From the NCBI GenBank assembly GCA_963770315.1, contig CAVYPC010000002.1:1922001-1986000 (forward strand): DNA of 64,000 bases. The letters run 5' to 3'. Position 1 is the stretch's first letter, and each line of letters begins with the position of its first letter. Shown here piece by piece: positions 23,481-31,284 of the stretch. The position numbers were made by a program, and so were the translations under genes. The notes below the pieces were generated by a model. That model searched no databases, was not told the DNA's origin, and saw only the letters and a list, made by a program, of their open reading frames with translations. Origin of the DNA: VRUE01 sp963770315. Its GTDB lineage: Bacteria; Actinomycetota; Thermoleophilia; Solirubrobacterales; 70-9.

Positions 23481-24980
23481 GTGTCCCTGAACCTGGCATC
23501 GATTCTCTCGGCCAGCGCCGAGCGGTCGCCGGACAGTCCGGCGATCCGCCTCGGCGAGGTCGAGCTGAGCTACGCGGAGCTGGACGACCGCAGCGCCCGT
23601 CTCGCAACGCTGCTGCGTGAGGCGGGGTTCGAGCCGGGCGATCGGGTCGGCGTGATGCTCCCCAACGTCCCCGAGTTCCCGGTCGCCTACTACGGCGTGC
23701 TGCGCGCCGGCGGCATCGTCGTGCCGATGAACATCCTGTTGAAGCGGCGCGAGATCGCCTTCTACCTCGAGGACTCCGGCGCGAAGCTGCTGCTCGCCTG
23801 GCATGGCTTCGCCGGGGAGGCGTGCGACGGGGCCGCCGATGCGGGCGCCGAGCCGCTCGAGGTCGAGCCCGCCGCCTTCGCGGCGGCGCTCGCCGAGCAC
23901 GAACCCACTGCCGGTCTCGCCGAGACCGACGAGGAGGACACCGCCGTGATCCTCTACACCTCGGGCACGACCGGCAAGCCGAAGGGCGCGGAGCTGACCC
24001 ACGCCAACCTGGCCCGCAACGCCGATGTCTCTTCCCGCACCACCAGCGAGATCGGTGCCGGAGACGTCGTCCTCGGCGCCCTCCCCCTCTTTCACTCCTT
24101 CGGCCAGACGGTCGCGATGAACGCCTCGCTCAGCGTCGGCGCCTGCCTCACCCTGGTGCCCAAATTCGACCCCGGCGAGGCGCTGGCGACGATGCAGCGA
24201 GACCGCGTCACCCATTTCTACGGCGTGCCGACGATGTTCGGCGCCCTCCTCCACCACCCCGGGCGCGAGGACTTCGACACCTCCCCGCTGCGCATCTGCA
24301 TCACCGGCGGGGCCTCGATGCCGGTCGAGGTGCTGCACGGCTTCGAAGAGGCCTTTGGGGCAAAGGTGATGGAGGGCTACGGCCTCTCGGAGACCTCGCC
24401 GGTCGCCTGTTCCAACCACCCCGACAAAGAGCGCAAGGCGGGCTCGATCGGCACGCCGATCGAGGGGGTCGAGATGCGGGTGGTCGACGAGAGCGACCAG
24501 CCGGTCGCCCAAGGCGAGGTCGGCGAGATCGCGATCCGCGGCCACAACATCATGAAGGGCTACTGGCAGCGTCCGGAGGCGACCGAGGAGGCGATGCGCG
24601 GCGGCTGGTTCCACAGCGGCGACATCGGCCGCATCGACGAGGACGGCTACTTCTACATCGTCGACCGCAAGAAGGATCTGATCATCCGCGGTGGCTACAA
24701 CGTCTATCCCCGCGAGGTCGAGGAAGTCCTCTACGAGCATCCGAAGATCCGCGAAGCGGCGGTCGTCGGCGTGCCCCACGACGAGTGGGGCGAGGAGATC
24801 GGCGCTGCTGTCGTCCTCCACCCGGGCGAGGAGCTGAGCCCGGAGGAGGTCAGCGCCTACGTAAAGGAGCGAATCGCCGCCTATAAGTACCCCCGTGCCG
24901 TCTGGTTCCTCGACGACCTGCCCAAGGGCCCCACCGGCAAGATCCTCAAGCGGGAGATCGAGGCTCCCGCGGCTGTGTGA
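23481..24980 (+). CDS. Long-chain acyl-CoA synthetase (AMP-forming)
   Basis: A 499-residue ANL-superfamily enzyme that activates a carboxylic acid to its CoA thioester via an acyl-adenylate. The P-loop YTSGTTGKPKGAELTH is near residue 157; GYGLSETSPVACSNH, GWFHSGDIGRIDEDGYFYIVDRKKDLI and RGGYNVYPREVEEVLYEHP follow, with the catalytic Lys in GPTGKILKRE near the C-terminus. Best fit is FadD-type medium or long-chain ligase. Start is GTG 23481. It stands directly upstream of the R2lox-SCP2 gene, so the two may act on the same lipid. Confidence 0.92.
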   Translation: MSLNLASILSASAERSPDSPAIRLGEVELSYAELDDRSARLATLLREAGFEPGDRVGVMLPNVPEFPVAYYGVLRAGGIVVPMNILLKRREIAFYLEDSGAKLLLAWHGFAGEACDGAADAGAEPLEVEPAAFAAALAEHEPTAGLAETDEEDTAVILYTSGTTGKPKGAELTHANLARNADVSSRTTSEIGAGDVVLGALPLFHSFGQTVAMNASLSVGACLTLVPKFDPGEALATMQRDRVTHFYGVPTMFGALLHHPGREDFDTSPLRICITGGASMPVEVLHGFEEAFGAKVMEGYGLSETSPVACSNHPDKERKAGSIGTPIEGVEMRVVDESDQPVAQGEVGEIAIRGHNIMKGYWQRPEATEEAMRGGWFHSGDIGRIDEDGYFYIVDRKKDLIIRGGYNVYPREVEEVLYEHPKIREAAVVGVPHDEWGEEIGAAVVLHPGEELSPEEVSAYVKERIAAYKYPRAVWFLDDLPKGPTGKILKREIEAPAAV

Positions 24981-25000
24981 TCCACATCACTCAGCAAGAA

Positions 25001-25016
25001 CTGGCTGGCTGGCCAG
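25001..25016. promoter_or_regulatory. TGGCTG/GCCA imperfect palindrome upstream of the R2lox gene
   Basis: CTGGCTGGCTGGCCAG has CTGGC/GCCAG arms and lies 66 bases before the R2lox ATG. It resembles the palindromes at 9650 and 30018, and could be part of one regulon. Low certainty. Confidence 0.35.
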
Positions 25017-25081
25017 GATCACGGTAGTCTGAACCCCACGCAGCCCCGGAGGCGCCAGCGGCGCCCGAACGAAGGAGAGAG

Positions 25082-26368
25082 ATGAGCGTCGCATCCCAGA
25101 GCCTGATGGACAACATCACCTACGTCGATCTCTACCAACGCTGGGAGCAGGGCAACTGGAGCGCCTACGACCTCGACTTCTCCGAGGACCGCAAGGGCTG
25201 GGAGGCGCTGAGCGACATGCAGCGCCGTTCGGCGATGTGGATCTACTCGATGTTCTACTACGGCGAGGACCGGGTCGCCGACACCCTCGCCCCCTACGTA
25301 ACCGCCGCGCCGACCGAGGAGCAGTCCTACTTCCTCGCCACCCAGCAGGTCGACGAGGTCCGCCACTCGATCTTCTTCCACCGCTTCTTCAAGGAGGTGA
25401 TCGGGGTCGGCGGCGACTCGATCCAGCAGACCCTCTCCTCCACCATGCCCCAGCTCAACTGGGGCTACCGCGGCATCTTCGACCGCCTCGACCTGATGGC
25501 GGAGGAACTGCGCAAGGACCGCTCGCTGCCCAAGTACGCGCAGGCAATCGCCCTCTACCACCTGATCGTCGAGGGCAGCCTCGCCCAGCCCGGCCAGCAC
25601 TTCATCGAGGACTTCTTCGCCTCGGAGGAGTCGATGCCCGGCTTCAGCGCAGGCATGGCCAACGTCTCCCGCGACGAGCAGCGCCACATCGGCTTCGGCG
25701 TCAAGGTCCTCTCCGAGCTGCTGGGCGAGGGCAACCCGGGCTGGGAGGAGAACCGGGCCGCGGTGGTGGAGCTGCTGCGCGAAACGCTGCCCTACGGGCC
25801 GGCGGTGTTCTACCCGCCCAACTTCGACCGCGAATACACCGAGTGCTACGGCTTCTCGCTCGAGGACATCTTCTCCTTCGGCCTCAAACTGATCCGCCAG
25901 CGTTGGCGCACGATCGGCTACCCGACCGAGGAGATGCCGCCCGGCGTCTTCCCCTTCGATCCGGAGGCCAGCGCCGAGGAAGTCGCCGAGCGCCAGGTGA
26001 AGCTGATGGAGGCCGGCGTCCTCGGGCCGCCCAACGGGCCGATCCCCGACGCCTCGCCGGAGACGCAGCGTCTCTACTTCGATGTGGTCAAGCGCGTCGC
26101 CAACCCGGCAGCCGCCAACGGCTCCCCCCTCGTGTACCAGTACCGCTTCACCGACGCCGATCCCTGGCACCTGACGATCGACAACGGCTCGACCAGGGCC
26201 GAACCGGGCGAGGCCCCCAACCCCACCCTCACGCTCGAGGCCGATTGGGCCGACTTCGTCGCCATGGGCAAGCCCGAAGCCAACCCGCTGAAGATGATCC
26301 TCCAGCGCCGCCTGCGCCCCCGCGGCAAGGTCCGCGAGATCGCGCGGATGCGCAAGGTCTTCGGCTAG
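25082..26368 (+). CDS. R2-like ligand-binding oxidase (R2lox) fused to SCP2 lipid-binding domain
   Basis: A 428-residue protein with AAGGAGAGAG before the ATG. Residues 1 to about 305 are a ferritin-fold oxidase of the R2lox type. The expected metal ligands are all present with family spacing: Glu62, Glu92 and His95 (DEVRH), Glu164, Glu199 and His202 (DEQRH). The Val65/Tyr159 pair, the positions that form the ether cross-link in known R2lox proteins, is also there. From about 325 to the end is an SCP2-like domain (YQYRFTDADPWHLTIDNG, NPTLTLEADWADFVAMGK, NPLKMILQRRLRPRGKV). Known R2lox proteins bind a long-chain fatty acid beside a Mn/Fe site; the added SCP2 domain suggests a built-in lipid carrier. 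Substrate unknown. Confidence 0.88.
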   Translation: MSVASQSLMDNITYVDLYQRWEQGNWSAYDLDFSEDRKGWEALSDMQRRSAMWIYSMFYYGEDRVADTLAPYVTAAPTEEQSYFLATQQVDEVRHSIFFHRFFKEVIGVGGDSIQQTLSSTMPQLNWGYRGIFDRLDLMAEELRKDRSLPKYAQAIALYHLIVEGSLAQPGQHFIEDFFASEESMPGFSAGMANVSRDEQRHIGFGVKVLSELLGEGNPGWEENRAAVVELLRETLPYGPAVFYPPNFDREYTECYGFSLEDIFSFGLKLIRQRWRTIGYPTEEMPPGVFPFDPEASAEEVAERQVKLMEAGVLGPPNGPIPDASPETQRLYFDVVKRVANPAAANGSPLVYQYRFTDADPWHLTIDNGSTRAEPGEAPNPTLTLEADWADFVAMGKPEANPLKMILQRRLRPRGKVREIARMRKVFG

Positions 26369-27771
26369 GAGATCGGCGGACGTTGGTCAGCCCAAGGGCG
26401 CTCGGACTCGAGCTGGGCTGCTAGCGAGAGGAGCGTCGCCTCGTCGCCGCGGCGGCCGACGATCTGAACCGCTAGCGGCATGCCGTCGGCGGCGAAGCCG
26501 GCCGGCACCGACATCGTCGGGTTGCCGAGGTGGTTCCAGGGGACGCAGAAGGGATAGAAGCGGCTCATGCCGAGAATCGTCGGAAGCGCGCCTCGCCCCT
26601 CCCAGCGCCGCACCGGGACAGCCGTGCCACCCATCACCGGGGTCATCAGCACGTCGTGGGTAGAGAAGATCGCGTTGACGCGGACAGCATCGGCCTGCCC
26701 ACCGCGCATCGCCCGCTCGAACATGCTGTCGGTGATCAGCCGGCCGAGCCGAGCGAAGCCGCGGGTGCGGCGTTCGAGCCGCTCGGGATGGGGAGCGACG
26801 GCGAAATCTTCGGCTATTCCGCGCAGGTAGCGCGGAATGATGTTGTTGCCGATCCCACCCCACTCGGGATCGCGCTGCTCGGTCTCGTGGCCGAGCGAGC
26901 GCAGCAGCTCGGCGGTATCGAAAACGGCGCCCTTGGCGACGTCATCGACGGCCGGCGGCGCCGCGGCGCGCGGCGGGGCGACCGAGTAGGCGACTCGCAG
27001 CTTGCCCGGCGGCGTGCGGGCCGACTCGACGAAGGGCCGCGCTGGCGGCGACGGCGCCTCCGGGTCCGCCGAGCCGCCGCTGACCAGGTCGAGCCAGAGC
27101 GCCGTATCGAGGACGCTGCGGCTGATACAGCCCGCCGCGGAGAGCCCGTTCCAGTGCTTCACCAGCGGAGCGAGGGAAACCCTGCCGCGCTGCGGTTTGA
27201 GCCCGAACAGACCGCAGGAAGAGGCGGGGATGCGGATCGAGCCGCCGCCATCGGAGGCGGAGGCGATCGGGACGAGGCCCGCCGCCACCGCGGCGGCGCT
27301 GCCGCCGCTTGAGCCCCCCGGGCTGCGCTGCGGATCCCATGGATTGCGCGTCACCCCCCAGGTCGCCGACTCGGTGAAGGCACATATCGCCAGCTCAGGC
27401 AGGTGGGTCTTGCCAACCACGATCGCGCCCGCCTCGCGCAGCCGCCGCACCATCTCGCAGTCGGCCGAGACCGGGTCTGGAAAGCCATCGGTGCCGTTGG
27501 TGGTCAGCTCACCGGCAAGGTCATGGTTGTCCTTGAGGGCGATCGGAACCCCCAGCAGCGGCCGCTCGTCGCCCCCCTTCAGCCGCGCCTCGGCCTGCTC
27601 GGCCTCGAGCAGGGCCCGCTCGGCAAGCACCACCCTGAACGAGTTCAGCTGCGGGTCGAGCCGCTCGATCCGGTCGAGATGCAGCCGCACCAGCTCGCTC
27701 GGCGAGATCTCCCCCGCCCGCACCATCTCAGCCTGCTTCGCCGCGCCCGCAAAGGCGATCTCCTCGCTCAC
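26365..27771 (-). CDS. Amidase (amidase-signature family)
   Basis: A 468-residue amidase-signature hydrolase. The Ser-cisSer-Lys triad is recognisable: Lys in VVGKTHLPELA, the Gly/Ser-rich motif RSPGGSSGGSAAAVAAG, and the nucleophile in DGGGSIRIPASSCGLFGLKP. The C-terminal part (VPWNHLGNPTMSVPAGFAADGMPLAVQIVG) is typical. Substrate not predictable; it lacks the partner genes of GatCAB. Stop codon overlaps that of the converging R2lox gene by four bases. Transcribed behind the MMPL gene (13-base gap). Confidence 0.9.
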   Translation of the reverse strand: MSEEIAFAGAAKQAEMVRAGEISPSELVRLHLDRIERLDPQLNSFRVVLAERALLEAEQAEARLKGGDERPLLGVPIALKDNHDLAGELTTNGTDGFPDPVSADCEMVRRLREAGAIVVGKTHLPELAICAFTESATWGVTRNPWDPQRSPGGSSGGSAAAVAAGLVPIASASDGGGSIRIPASSCGLFGLKPQRGRVSLAPLVKHWNGLSAAGCISRSVLDTALWLDLVSGGSADPEAPSPPARPFVESARTPPGKLRVAYSVAPPRAAAPPAVDDVAKGAVFDTAELLRSLGHETEQRDPEWGGIGNNIIPRYLRGIAEDFAVAPHPERLERRTRGFARLGRLITDSMFERAMRGGQADAVRVNAIFSTHDVLMTPVMGGTAVPVRRWEGRGALPTILGMSRFYPFCVPWNHLGNPTMSVPAGFAADGMPLAVQIVGRRGDEATLLSLAAQLESERPWADQRPPIS

Positions 27772-27784
27772 GGCGGGGAGAGTA

Positions 27785-30016
27785 TTAGGCCTTGGCGGGC
27801 TCGGGCTCGCCGCTGCCCGAGCCGCCCTCGAAGGAGAGGTCGGGCAGCAGGCGGTCGAGCCAGGAGGGCATCCACCAGTTCCACTCGCCGAGCAGCTTCA
27901 TCGCCGCCGGCACCAGGATCAGCCGGACCAGGGTCGCATCGAGGGCGATCGCCACCGCACAGCCAAGCCCCAGCTCCTTGATCGAAGGCACGCCGGTGAG
28001 GACGAAGACGGCGAAGACGCAGGTCATGATCAGCGCCGCGGAGGAGATCGTGCGGGCGCTGGACGCGAGGCCCTCGGCGACCGCGCGTTCGTTGTCGCCG
28101 CTCTGCATGTAGCGCTCGCGGATACGCGACATGAGGAAGACCTCGTAGTCCATCGAGAGGCCGAAGACCACGGCGAAGATCAGCGGCACGTTGATCGTGT
28201 CCAGCGCACCCTGGCTTTCGAAGCCGAGCAAGCCGTCGAACCAACCCCACTGGAAGACGGCGACGAGGACGCCGTAGGCGGCGCCGATCGAGAGCAGGTT
28301 CATCAGCACCGCCTTCAGCGGCAACAGCAGCGAGCGCAGCATCACCATCAACACGAGGAAGCTGAGGGCGAGGACGAAGAGGATGATCTTCCACATCGAG
28401 CCGCTGATCAGCCGGCGCACGTCGTGGCTGCGCGCCGTCTCGCCGCCGACGTTGACGCTGGCGACGCTGTTCAGCCGGGTGGAGGGCACGACGGAATCGC
28501 GCAGGCGGCCGACCAGCGCCGCTGCCGCGTCGGACTCGCTCGGGGCGGTCGGGGTCGCCTGGATCAGCACGCTGCCGCCGGCGAAGGCGGGGGGTGCGAC
28601 GGAGCCGACGCCAGGCGTCGCCTCGATCCGGCGCACGAAACCGGCTACGGCAGCACGGTTGACCGGGCCGTCGAAGGCGGCGACCACTTGGATCGGGTCG
28701 GTGCCTCCACCGAGCTGCTTGGAGGCCAGCTCGTTGCCGACCCGCACGTCGCTGTCCTTGGGGAACTGGCTGAGCGTCTGGGTGCCGGTCGTCAGCGAGA
28801 GCACCGGGATGGCGAGGAAGAGCAGCACCCCGCTGACGCTCAGCACGGAGACCCAGGGGTGGGCCATGACCCGGCGGGTCCAGGCGGTCCAGAACGGGCT
28901 GGCGGCGGCCGGTGCGGCCTGCAGCGATGCAGCGTCCGGCCGTGGGCGGCGGAAGACGGTGTACTTGACGAAGCGCAGAGCGCGGGCGACGATGCCACCC
29001 GGCATGACCCGGTCGCCGAGCATCGCGATCAGCGCGGGGAGCAGGGTCGTCGCGGTGAGGATCGAGACAGCGACTACGGTCATCGCCCCCAGCGCCATCG
29101 AGCGCAGCGCCTGGTTGTCGACCATCCAGAGCCCAGCGAGGGAGACGATCACGGCCAGGCCGGAGAAGGTGACCGCCAACCCCGAGGTTGCCAGCGCCTC
29201 CGAGCGCGCCTCCTCCTCGCTGCGCCCCGCGCGGCGCTCCTCGCGGTAGCGGGCGAGGATGAACAGCGAGTAATCGATCGCCACTCCGATCCCGATCATC
29301 GAAGCCATGTTGGTGACGAAGACCGAGGTCTCCATGTTCAGCGAGATGAAGTAGATGAGCGCGCCGGTGACCATCACGCTGACGAAGCCAAGCGCCAGCG
29401 GCAGTGCCGCGGCGGCGAGCGAGCCGAAGATTACGAGCAGGATCAGCGCGACGATCGGGAACCCGCCCGCCTCGGCCTTTGCCAGGTCCTTCTTCGAGAG
29501 CTCCTGCATGCCGGCCCAGATCGTCGCCTGGCCCGCCAGGTAGGTGGTCACGCCGTTCTCGGCCGTGCCCGGATCGAGGTCGGCGCGAAGGGTCGTCGCG
29601 GAGTCGATCAGCAGGTCCGAGGAGCGGTCGCTGCGCAGCGGCAGCATCGCGACCCCGGTCCGCTGCAGCTGTACCTCGGCGCCGCGCGCGACCGCCGGCG
29701 AGAGGGTCACCCGGTCGAGCTCGGCAACAGCCCGGCGGACCCGGCGGACCGCCGCGGCGCTCTCGGCCCGGGAGGCCCCCGGCTGGGCCTCGAGCAGCAC
29801 CGCGATGCCGTCGGCGTCCTCGGCGAAGTTCCGTTCCAGCGAGTCGCTGACCGCCTTCGACTGGCTGCCCGGGACGTCGAACCCACCGCCGGTCAGGTGG
29901 TCGGTCTGGTGCGAGGCGATCGGCAGCGCGATGGCGAGAACGATGACCCAACCGGCCAGGACCCAGCGTCGGCGGCGGCCGAGGAACCCTGCGAGCTTGG
30001 TCATCGACTCACGCAT
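27785..30016 (-). CDS. MMPL-family transporter
   Basis: A 743-residue RND/MMPL transporter starting MRESMTKLAGFLGRRRRWV; the Met four codons later is an alternative. Two repeats of one helix, an extracytoplasmic domain and five or six helices are visible. The conserved features IGIGVAIDYSLFILARYREERRAG (first half) and FGLSMDYEVFLMSRIRERY (second half) carry the DY pairs that relay protons in MmpL proteins. Likely exports a lipid or hydrophobic compound. A TetR gene lies 52 bases upstream on the same strand and probably controls it. Confidence 0.92.
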   Translation of the reverse strand: MRESMTKLAGFLGRRRRWVLAGWVIVLAIALPIASHQTDHLTGGGFDVPGSQSKAVSDSLERNFAEDADGIAVLLEAQPGASRAESAAAVRRVRRAVAELDRVTLSPAVARGAEVQLQRTGVAMLPLRSDRSSDLLIDSATTLRADLDPGTAENGVTTYLAGQATIWAGMQELSKKDLAKAEAGGFPIVALILLVIFGSLAAAALPLALGFVSVMVTGALIYFISLNMETSVFVTNMASMIGIGVAIDYSLFILARYREERRAGRSEEEARSEALATSGLAVTFSGLAVIVSLAGLWMVDNQALRSMALGAMTVVAVSILTATTLLPALIAMLGDRVMPGGIVARALRFVKYTVFRRPRPDAASLQAAPAAASPFWTAWTRRVMAHPWVSVLSVSGVLLFLAIPVLSLTTGTQTLSQFPKDSDVRVGNELASKQLGGGTDPIQVVAAFDGPVNRAAVAGFVRRIEATPGVGSVAPPAFAGGSVLIQATPTAPSESDAAAALVGRLRDSVVPSTRLNSVASVNVGGETARSHDVRRLISGSMWKIILFVLALSFLVLMVMLRSLLLPLKAVLMNLLSIGAAYGVLVAVFQWGWFDGLLGFESQGALDTINVPLIFAVVFGLSMDYEVFLMSRIRERYMQSGDNERAVAEGLASSARTISSAALIMTCVFAVFVLTGVPSIKELGLGCAVAIALDATLVRLILVPAAMKLLGEWNWWMPSWLDRLLPDLSFEGGSGSGEPEPAKA

Positions 30017-30017
30017 T

Positions 30018-30034
30018 GGCTGGTTTAGCCAGCC
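30018..30034. promoter_or_regulatory. Palindrome GGCTGG-TTTAG-CCAGCC before the MMPL start
   Basis: Perfect 6-bp arms ending one base from the MMPL ATG. It could be an operator for the adjacent TetR protein or a hairpin over the translation start. It resembles the palindromes at 9650 and 25001. Confidence 0.4.
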
Positions 30035-30068
30035 TTTCGCAGCGAGCCTCAGCGGACTGTGAGGAGGA

Positions 30069-30677
30069 TCACTCGCCCGCGAGCAGGAACCGGGCAGAGG
30101 CCGCGCCGGCGGCCAGAGCCGGGCTGATGTCGCGGTCCGGCTCGGAGAGAGCCTGCAACGCGAAGCCGTCAGCAACTGCGAACAGGTAGGCGACGATCGC
30201 CTCCGCGTCGTAGCGCAGGCTGAGCACCCCCTCGCGCTCCTTCGCCTCGAGGACCTCGGCGACGTGGGAGCGGGTGCGATCGAACAGCTGGCCCACCTCG
30301 TGCTGAATATCGGGATTGCGGCGCCCGGCGCTGAACAGCTCGTAGAGGAGCAGGAAGAAGGCCGGTTCGTTGTCGATCAGATCGGTGAGGCTGGCGAGCA
30401 GCACGTCGATCACGTCGTCGACGGTCCCGGCTTTGCCCAGCGGCTCGTCGAGGCGGGCGACGCGGATCTCGGCATCACGGCGGACGACCTCGACCAGCAG
30501 CCGCTCCTTGGTGCCGAAGTAGTAGTGGAGGAGCCCGCGGCTCACCCCCGCCTCGCGGGCAACGTGCTCGAAGGTGGAGCCGGCGGCGCCGCGCTTGGCA
30601 ACACTCTCGCGCATCGCGTCGATGATGCGCTGCGCCTTTTCGCCGCTCAGCTCGCGCTCTTTGGTCGCTGCCTCCAT
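30069..30677 (-). CDS. TetR-family transcriptional regulator
   Basis: A 202-residue one-component repressor. The DNA-binding domain (about 10-60) is KAQRIIDAMRESVAKRGAAGSTFEHVAREAGVSRGLLHYYFGTKERLLVEVV, with the recognition helix GVSRGLLHYYF. The C-terminal ligand domain includes ELFSAGRRNPDIQHEVGQLF. Upstream is a palindrome (30680-30698) suited to autoregulation, and downstream an MMPL transporter and an amidase that are its likely targets. Inducer unknown. Confidence 0.93.
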   Translation of the reverse strand: MEAATKERELSGEKAQRIIDAMRESVAKRGAAGSTFEHVAREAGVSRGLLHYYFGTKERLLVEVVRRDAEIRVARLDEPLGKAGTVDDVIDVLLASLTDLIDNEPAFFLLLYELFSAGRRNPDIQHEVGQLFDRTRSHVAEVLEAKEREGVLSLRYDAEAIVAYLFAVADGFALQALSEPDRDISPALAAGAASARFLLAGE

Positions 30678-30679
30678 GA

Positions 30680-30698
30680 AGTCAGTCTAGTGCTGACT
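30680..30698. promoter_or_regulatory. Probable TetR operator
   Basis: AGTCAGTCTAGTGCTGACT carries inverted half-sites AGTCAG/CTGACT separated by 7 bases, ending two bases upstream of the TetR ATG. Location and size fit an autoregulatory TetR operator. Its right end touches the left arm of palindromic element B. Confidence 0.55.
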
Positions 30699-30796
30699 GA
30701 CGCGACCCAGCCGCCGGCAGGCAAGGACGCAGGGAGCGTGGCGTCTCTGCACGCGAGCGACCGAGGACGCCGCATGCCGGCGGCTGGGTCGCGTCA
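30698..30796 (-). repeat. Family I palindromic element, copy B
   Basis: Arms 30698-30719 and 30775-30796 are perfectly complementary over 22 bp. The interior has GGACGCAGGGAG (30725-30736), then a small hairpin, then CGAGCGACCGAGGACGC (30754-30770), nearly identical to copy A although the arms are unrelated. The right arm carries the stop codon (30794-30796) of the minus-strand gene at 30794-31222. The element therefore lies just after this gene and just before the TetR promoter, in the same orientation to the upstream gene as copies A and C. Confidence 0.8.
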
Positions 30797-31222
30797 GGCG
30801 CCGTTGATGCTGGTGGTGCTCGTGTACTCGAACTCCTCCTCGGCGCCGAAGAGGGCGTCGAGCACGGTCTTGCGGGCGTCCTCGCTGACCACCAGGGCGA
30901 TCGCTCCGCCGATCAGGGCAAAGAGGATGAGGCGCCCGAGGCGGCTCTTCTTGCGCTTCTTCGGGGCCTTCAGCCGCTCGGAGGCCTCCCGCAGGCTCTC
31001 GGCGGCGGTACGCAGGTCCTTCTGCACCTTCTTGTCGCTGCTCACGGCCTTGACCGCGCCCTTGCCGTTCCCGGTCGCCCGGCCATAGGCGCCACGCGCG
31101 GCTTCGAAGGCGTCGCGGAGGCTGTCGCGCAGCTCTTCGTCCTCGATCAGGCGCTGCACGTAGGGATTTTCACGGGCAGTCGAATAGAGGTCCGCAGCCT
31201 GGTTCGCCTTCGTCTTGGTCAT
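30794..31222 (-). CDS. Small basic protein with one C-terminal membrane helix
   Basis: A 142-residue protein. The first 100 residues are charged and helical (KANQAADLYSTARENPYVQRLIEDEELRDSLRDAFEAARGAYGRATG). They are followed by a Lys/Arg cluster APKKRKKSRLGR and a single membrane helix LILFALIGGAIALVV. An acidic/Thr-rich tail ends in SINGA. The arrangement suggests a tail-anchored inner-membrane protein; I recognise no named family. Start has AGGAGATGGC-like purines upstream. Its stop codon lies in the arm of element B. Confidence 0.7.
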   Translation of the reverse strand: MTKTKANQAADLYSTARENPYVQRLIEDEELRDSLRDAFEAARGAYGRATGNGKGAVKAVSSDKKVQKDLRTAAESLREASERLKAPKKRKKSRLGRLILFALIGGAIALVVSEDARKTVLDALFGAEEEFEYTSTTSINGA

Positions 31223-31284
31223 GCCATCTCCTCGCTGGATTCTCCTGGGGGACGCTCAGGATAACTCCAATTCACTTCCCGATA

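Noticed and set aside
27002..30028. 1008-codon plus-strand frame opposite the amidase and MMPL genes
   Set aside because: Composition is antisense-like (His/Arg/Gly/Glu-rich) and both genes below it have clear family motifs.
30698..30796. Simple intrinsic terminator
   Set aside because: The stem is long, but there is no U-run, and the conserved interior shared with copies A and C is not explained by termination alone. A 3'-end role remains possible.
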